Notes under the pieces: model-generated
Told to the model about the DNA's origin: nothing
Database searches by the model: none
Seen by the model: the letters and a program-made list of their open reading frames with translations, nothing else
Shown: positions 60,512 through 64,000 of the stretch, piece after piece
How the letters are laid out: every line of letters starts with the position of its first letter
Numbering within the stretch: position 1 is the stretch's first letter
Translations under genes and position numbers: made by a program
Assembly (NCBI RefSeq): GCF_014203755.1
Contig: NZ_JACHJS010000001.1
Coordinates: forward strand, 3,968,001-4,032,000
Reading direction: 5' to 3'
Source of the DNA: Saccharothrix violaceirubra
GTDB taxonomy: Bacteria > Actinomycetota > Actinomycetes > Mycobacteriales > Pseudonocardiaceae
Length of the DNA: 64,000 nucleotides

Positions 60512-61452
60512 GACACCCGCACCTTCGGGTCGACCAGCGCGTACGCCAGGTCGACCAGCAGGTTCACCAGCACGAACAGGAACGCCACGAACATGACCCC
60601 GCCCTGGATGAGTGGGAAGTCCCGGGCGTACACGGCGCCGAGCAGCATCGTGCCCAGACCCGGGATGACGAAGATGCTCTCGATCACCACGACGCCGCCG
60701 ATCAGCGAGGCGAAGTTGAGCCCGGCCGTGGTGAGCACGGGCAGCATCGAGTTGGGCAGCACGTGCCGCACCATGATCCGCCGCTCGTGCACGCCCTTGG
60801 CCCGCGCGGTGCGCAGGTACGACCGGGACAGCTCGCCCAGGACGCTCTCCTCCATGGTGATCGTGAGGAACGCGGTCTGCCCGATCACCAGCACCGCCAG
60901 CGGCAGCGCCAGTTGCGCGATCGCCGTCGGCGGGTCCTCGAAGAACGGGGTGTACCCGCTCGTCGGGAACCAGCCGAGGGTGAGCGCGAACAGGTAGATC
61001 GCCAGCAGCGCCAACCAGAACTCGGGCAGCGCGAGCCCGAACTGGGCGGCCCGGCCGACGAACCGGGCCACCCGGTTGCCCGGCGACACCGTGGCCCACG
61101 TGACGATCAGGACCGTGAGCAGGAAGCTGATCACGATGCCGAGCACGGCGAGGGTCAGGGTGGGCGCCAGGTGGTCGAGGATCATCTGCGGCACCGGCAG
61201 CTGGTACTTGATCGACGTGCCGAAGTCGCCGGTCAGCACGTTGCCCAGCCAGGTCAGGTACTGCTCGTGCAGCGGTCCGGTGAGACCGAGGTCCCGGCGC
61301 AGCCTGTCGAGCTGCGCCGGATCGGCCTTGGTGCCCAGCAGGACCTGGGCGGGGTCGCCCGGGATCGACCGCAACAGGAAGAACAGCACGGTACCGACGA
61401 CGAACAGCACGACCACCAGATCGCGCAACCGGCGCAGGACGACCACCGCCAT
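60508..61452 (-). CDS. Peptide/nickel-type ABC transporter permease (DppB-like)
   Basis: A 314-residue permease with the conserved opening LRDLVVVLFVVGTVLFFLLRSIPGDPAQVLLG, then LGLTGPLHEQYLTWLGNVLTGDFG and the EAA loop YLRTARAKGVHERRIMVRHVLPN. Six helices. The ATG at 61452 is 6 bp past the stop of the binding-protein gene. Confidence 0.95.
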   Translation of the reverse strand: MAVVVLRRLRDLVVVLFVVGTVLFFLLRSIPGDPAQVLLGTKADPAQLDRLRRDLGLTGPLHEQYLTWLGNVLTGDFGTSIKYQLPVPQMILDHLAPTLTLAVLGIVISFLLTVLIVTWATVSPGNRVARFVGRAAQFGLALPEFWLALLAIYLFALTLGWFPTSGYTPFFEDPPTAIAQLALPLAVLVIGQTAFLTITMEESVLGELSRSYLRTARAKGVHERRIMVRHVLPNSMLPVLTTAGLNFASLIGGVVVIESIFVIPGLGTMLLGAVYARDFPLIQGGVMFVAFLFVLVNLLVDLAYALVDPKVRVS

Positions 61453-61458
61453 GCCGGT

Positions 61459-63039
61459 CTACCTCGCCAGCCACACGTCGGCGAACTCCATGCCCCAACC
61501 GTCATAGCCGCGCACCTTCGCGCTGAAGGCCACATAGGACTTGGCGCTGTACAACGTGATCGTGGGCAGGTTCGCCGCGGTGAACTTCTGGATGTCGTCG
61601 ATCGCGGCCTTCTGCTCCTCGGGCGTGCGCGCGGCGTTGTACTTGGTGAGCAACGGCGCGAGCTTGTCGCGCGGGTAGCCCATGTTGTCCAGGCCCTGCA
61701 CGTTGTCGCTGTAGGACGGGACCGGCGGGTTGGCGTCGTCCATCAGCGCCAGCACGTCCCAGCTGTCGGGCTGGGTGTTCTTGCGACCCATCAGCGTCGC
61801 GAAGTCGTAGCTGTCGATGGTGGCGTTGACACCGATCTTCTTCAGCGCGTCCTGGATGATCACCAACGCGTCCTTGAACTGCGGGAACTCGTCCGTGGTG
61901 ATCATGCGCACGGTCTGGTCCGGCTTCAGGCCGGCCGCGGCGAACAGCTCCTTGGCGCGCTGCGGGTCGCTCTGGTCCCACTGGCTCTTCGCGGCGTCGG
62001 AGTACATCGCCTTGTTGCTCTGCGCGGCGAACGCGCCGTTGCTCGCGGACACCAGGTCGGGCACGCCCTGCGACGCCATGACCGCCTTCTTGTCCACGAT
62101 CAGGTTCATCGCCTCGCGCGCCTCGGGCTTGCTGAAGATCGACCCGGCGTTGTGGTTGAGCGCGACGTACTGGATGTTCGCCGCGCCCTCGACGCCGATC
62201 TTGAGCGTGCTGTCGCGCTTGACCTGGTCGTACTGGTCGTGCGACGGCTCGGCGACGTCGAACAGGCCGGTCTGGAGGCCGTTGAGCACGGCGTCGGAAT
62301 CAGCGACGATCTTGTATGTGATCGTGTCCAGGTACGCGTTCTTGGCACCCGCGTAGCCGCTCGACTTCCCGGGCGGCGCCTGGTACTTGTCGTTGCGCTC
62401 CAGCACGATCTCCTGGCCGGGCGTCCACGACTTGACCTTGTACGGCCCGGTGCCGATCGCGTTGTCGCGGCCGATGCCGGTGGGCCCGGCGGCCTTGATG
62501 TCCGCTTCCTTCCGGATGCCCGTGCCGTGGCTGGTCGCGACGAGCGCGACGAGGTTGAACGGCGCGGTGAGGTCGACCTGGACGGTCTGCTCGTCGGGTG
62601 CGGAGATCTCCTTGAGCACGGGCTTGAGCGACCCCGCGTAACTGCCGTTCTCCACCCAGTAGCGCAGGGACGCCGCCGCGTCCGCCGCGCGCAACGGCGT
62701 GCCGTCGGAGAACACGATGCCCTTGCGCAGGGTGAACGTGAAGCCCAGGCCGTCGTCGCTCTTCTTGTACGATTCCGCCAGCACGGGCTGGGGCTGGTAG
62801 CCGGCGTCGATCGTGACGAGCTGCTCGAACACCTCGTGTCCGACGTAGGTCGTACCGGCGTTGGTGTTGCGGACCGTGTCCAGCGAACCGGGGTCCTGGG
62901 CGAGCCTGACTGTCAGGTTGCCGCCGCGCACGGGTGGACCCGCCTCGTCAGCGGACTTGGTGGCCGGCGTGGCACAGGCGGTGAGTACCAGCCCGGCCGC
63001 GACGAAAGCGGCTATCCCGGTGAAACGACGTGACTGCAT
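61459..63039 (-). CDS. Peptide/nickel-type substrate-binding lipoprotein (family 5)
   Basis: A 526-residue SBP. The ATG at 63039 follows GAGGAG; the lipobox LVLTACA places Cys at about residue 21. Family-5 features are GGNLTVRLAQDPGSLDTV, LAESYKKSDDGLGFTFTLRKGIVFSDGTPLRAADAAASLRYW and AIGTGPYKVKSWTPGQEIVLERNDKY, with LNLIVDKK-like VDKKAVM. It delivers oligopeptides, nickel-chelates or similar to the DppB/DppC pair. Divergent from a DppD-like ATPase gene, an unusual split of the locus. Confidence 0.95.
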   Translation of the reverse strand: MQSRRFTGIAAFVAAGLVLTACATPATKSADEAGPPVRGGNLTVRLAQDPGSLDTVRNTNAGTTYVGHEVFEQLVTIDAGYQPQPVLAESYKKSDDGLGFTFTLRKGIVFSDGTPLRAADAAASLRYWVENGSYAGSLKPVLKEISAPDEQTVQVDLTAPFNLVALVATSHGTGIRKEADIKAAGPTGIGRDNAIGTGPYKVKSWTPGQEIVLERNDKYQAPPGKSSGYAGAKNAYLDTITYKIVADSDAVLNGLQTGLFDVAEPSHDQYDQVKRDSTLKIGVEGAANIQYVALNHNAGSIFSKPEAREAMNLIVDKKAVMASQGVPDLVSASNGAFAAQSNKAMYSDAAKSQWDQSDPQRAKELFAAAGLKPDQTVRMITTDEFPQFKDALVIIQDALKKIGVNATIDSYDFATLMGRKNTQPDSWDVLALMDDANPPVPSYSDNVQGLDNMGYPRDKLAPLLTKYNAARTPEEQKAAIDDIQKFTAANLPTITLYSAKSYVAFSAKVRGYDGWGMEFADVWLAR

Positions 63040-63285
63040 TACGGCTCCTCGACGCCTGGTTTCCGCAGGTCGGTGGCCGCCGAACGTAGTCCGCCCCCGA
63101 GAGGTCGCACAGACGCCGATGTCGGCTTTTCTGTCACTGACGCGAGATCGACAAACCTCTGCCGCCACTGTGGACAGACAGGCCCTCCGACCCGCAGACT
63201 GCCCGGCAACCCTTGTACGACGGGGTGTTCGCGGTACAGAATCACCGAATCCCGGCCGTTGCGGTCGGCGGGAGGGATGACACCC

Positions 63286-64000
63286 ATGTCGCTATTGGAG
63301 ATCGACAGGCTGTCCGTGGGGGTCCCGGGCGACGGGACGGACACGGAACTCGTCCACGAACTCACGCTCGGTCTCGATTCGGGACAGACGCTGTGCGTGG
63401 TGGGCGAGTCGGGCAGCGGAAAGACCGTGACGGCCCTGTCGGTCATCCGGTTGCTGGAATTCGTCACGCCGGTGCGGACCACCGGTGAGGTCCGGTTGGA
63501 CGACGTGGACCTGACGGGGTTGAACCCGAACGTGATGCGCACGTACCGGGGACACCGGATCGGCATGGTGTTCCAGGAGGCCATGGACTCCCTCAACCCG
63601 GCGCAGCGCGTCGGCGTCCAACTCGTCGAGGCTTACGCGTCCGGTCGCCGCGACAAGCGCGCCCAGGCGCGGGCGCTGGACCTGTTGCGGGAGGTCGGCT
63701 TCACCGATCCCGAGCGGGTCGCGGACCTGTACCCGCACCAGATGTCCGGCGGGATGCAGCAGCGCGTGATGATCGCGATGGCCCTGATGGCGGGCCCGGA
63801 CCTGCTGCTGGCGGACGAGCCGACCACGGCGTTGGACGTGACGACGCAGGCCGAGATCCTGCGGTTGTTCCGCGATGTGCAACGCGAACACCGCATGGCG
63901 TGCGTGTTCATCACCCACGACATGGGTGTGGCGGCGGAGATCGCCGACCGCATCGCGGTGATGTACGCGGGCCGCCTGGTCGAGGTGGGACCGGCCGCGG
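63286..64000 (+). CDS. Peptide/nickel-type ABC transporter ATPase (DppD-like), 3' end outside window
   Basis: The first 238 codons of an ATPase. Walker A GESGSGKT (40-47), Q-loop MVFQEAMDSLNPAQRVG, signature MSGGMQQRVMIAMAL, Walker B LLLADEPTTALDVTTQ and switch His in FITHDMGVAAEIADRI, the DppD/OppD wording. The ATG at 63286 is 10 nt after GGAGG; an in-frame ATG at 63277 is too close. It is divergent from the SBP gene, so the ATPase genes are on a separate transcript from the permeases. A DppF partner is expected downstream of the window. Confidence 0.94.
   Translation, partial: MSLLEIDRLSVGVPGDGTDTELVHELTLGLDSGQTLCVVGESGSGKTVTALSVIRLLEFVTPVRTTGEVRLDDVDLTGLNPNVMRTYRGHRIGMVFQEAMDSLNPAQRVGVQLVEAYASGRRDKRAQARALDLLREVGFTDPERVADLYPHQMSGGMQQRVMIAMALMAGPDLLLADEPTTALDVTTQAEILRLFRDVQREHRMACVFITHDMGVAAEIADRIAVMYAGRLVEVGPAA

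Overview
The window is about 64 kb of very GC-rich DNA with densely packed genes, frequent GTG starts, ATGA/GTGA stop-start overlaps, and many divergent regulator-target pairs. Gene content (PucR, TetR and LysR regulators, twin-arginine lipoproteins, a group II ECF cobalamin transporter, a two-domain LigD, a DUF6745 pair) points to a filamentous actinomycete, most likely in the Pseudonocardiales (Saccharothrix/Lentzea/Actinosynnema type). That placement is inference; there is no rRNA or other marker gene here. I see no tRNA, rRNA, CRISPR array, insertion sequence or integrase.

Region 1 (1-2.4 kb): the 3' end of a PCC/DUF296 protein, an ankyrin-repeat protein, and about 0.9 kb of non-coding DNA.

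Region 2 (2.4-11.5 kb) is the highlight. Two cobalamin riboswitches face each other and control two converging transcription units. The forward operon encodes a large wall-side alpha/alpha-barrel protein with two tandem barrel domains and a C-terminal membrane anchor, two homologous secreted proteins that look like separate transcobalamin beta-like domains (one anchored), and a complete ECF transporter (T, fused A-A, S). The reverse unit encodes a third, freely secreted barrel protein. Together they look like a Gram-positive counterpart of animal intrinsic factor/transcobalamin feeding an ECF B12 importer.

Region 3 (11.5-19.6 kb): a 22-bp tandem repeat locus, a TetR-DmpA-type peptidase operon, and a beta-alanine-type catabolic locus (APC permease, PucR regulator, semialdehyde dehydrogenase, omega-aminotransferase). 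Region 4 (19.6-23.5 kb): small membrane proteins, a DUF418 protein with a divergent TetR and a clear operator, and a second 22-bp repeat locus. Region 5 (23.5-31.1 kb): a sugar ABC transporter, a TetR with a C-terminal zinc-ribbon, a beta-helix protein behind a perfect palindrome, and a glycosyltransferase broken at a C7 run.

Region 6 (31.2-38.9 kb): a CHRD protein, an SGNH lipoprotein esterase, and a six-gene operon combining an FMN monooxygenase, an SsuABC-like importer, and an AprA-like flavoprotein/2[4Fe-4S] ferredoxin pair, probably for organosulfur use. Region 7 (39-50.6 kb): a VWA/PKD surface protein, an epimerase, a PPOX protein, an unusual three-gene ABC system, a repeat-tailed protein overlapping antisense with an MFS exporter, its LysR regulator, and LigD. 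Region 8 (50.7-64 kb): a membrane/TPR-like protein, an SDR/LysR pair, a DUF6745 pair, a ricin-type lectin, an NmrA-like/Rrf2 divergent pair, and a Dpp-type peptide/nickel ABC locus cut by the window end. Several perfect inverted repeats act as likely terminators between these units.
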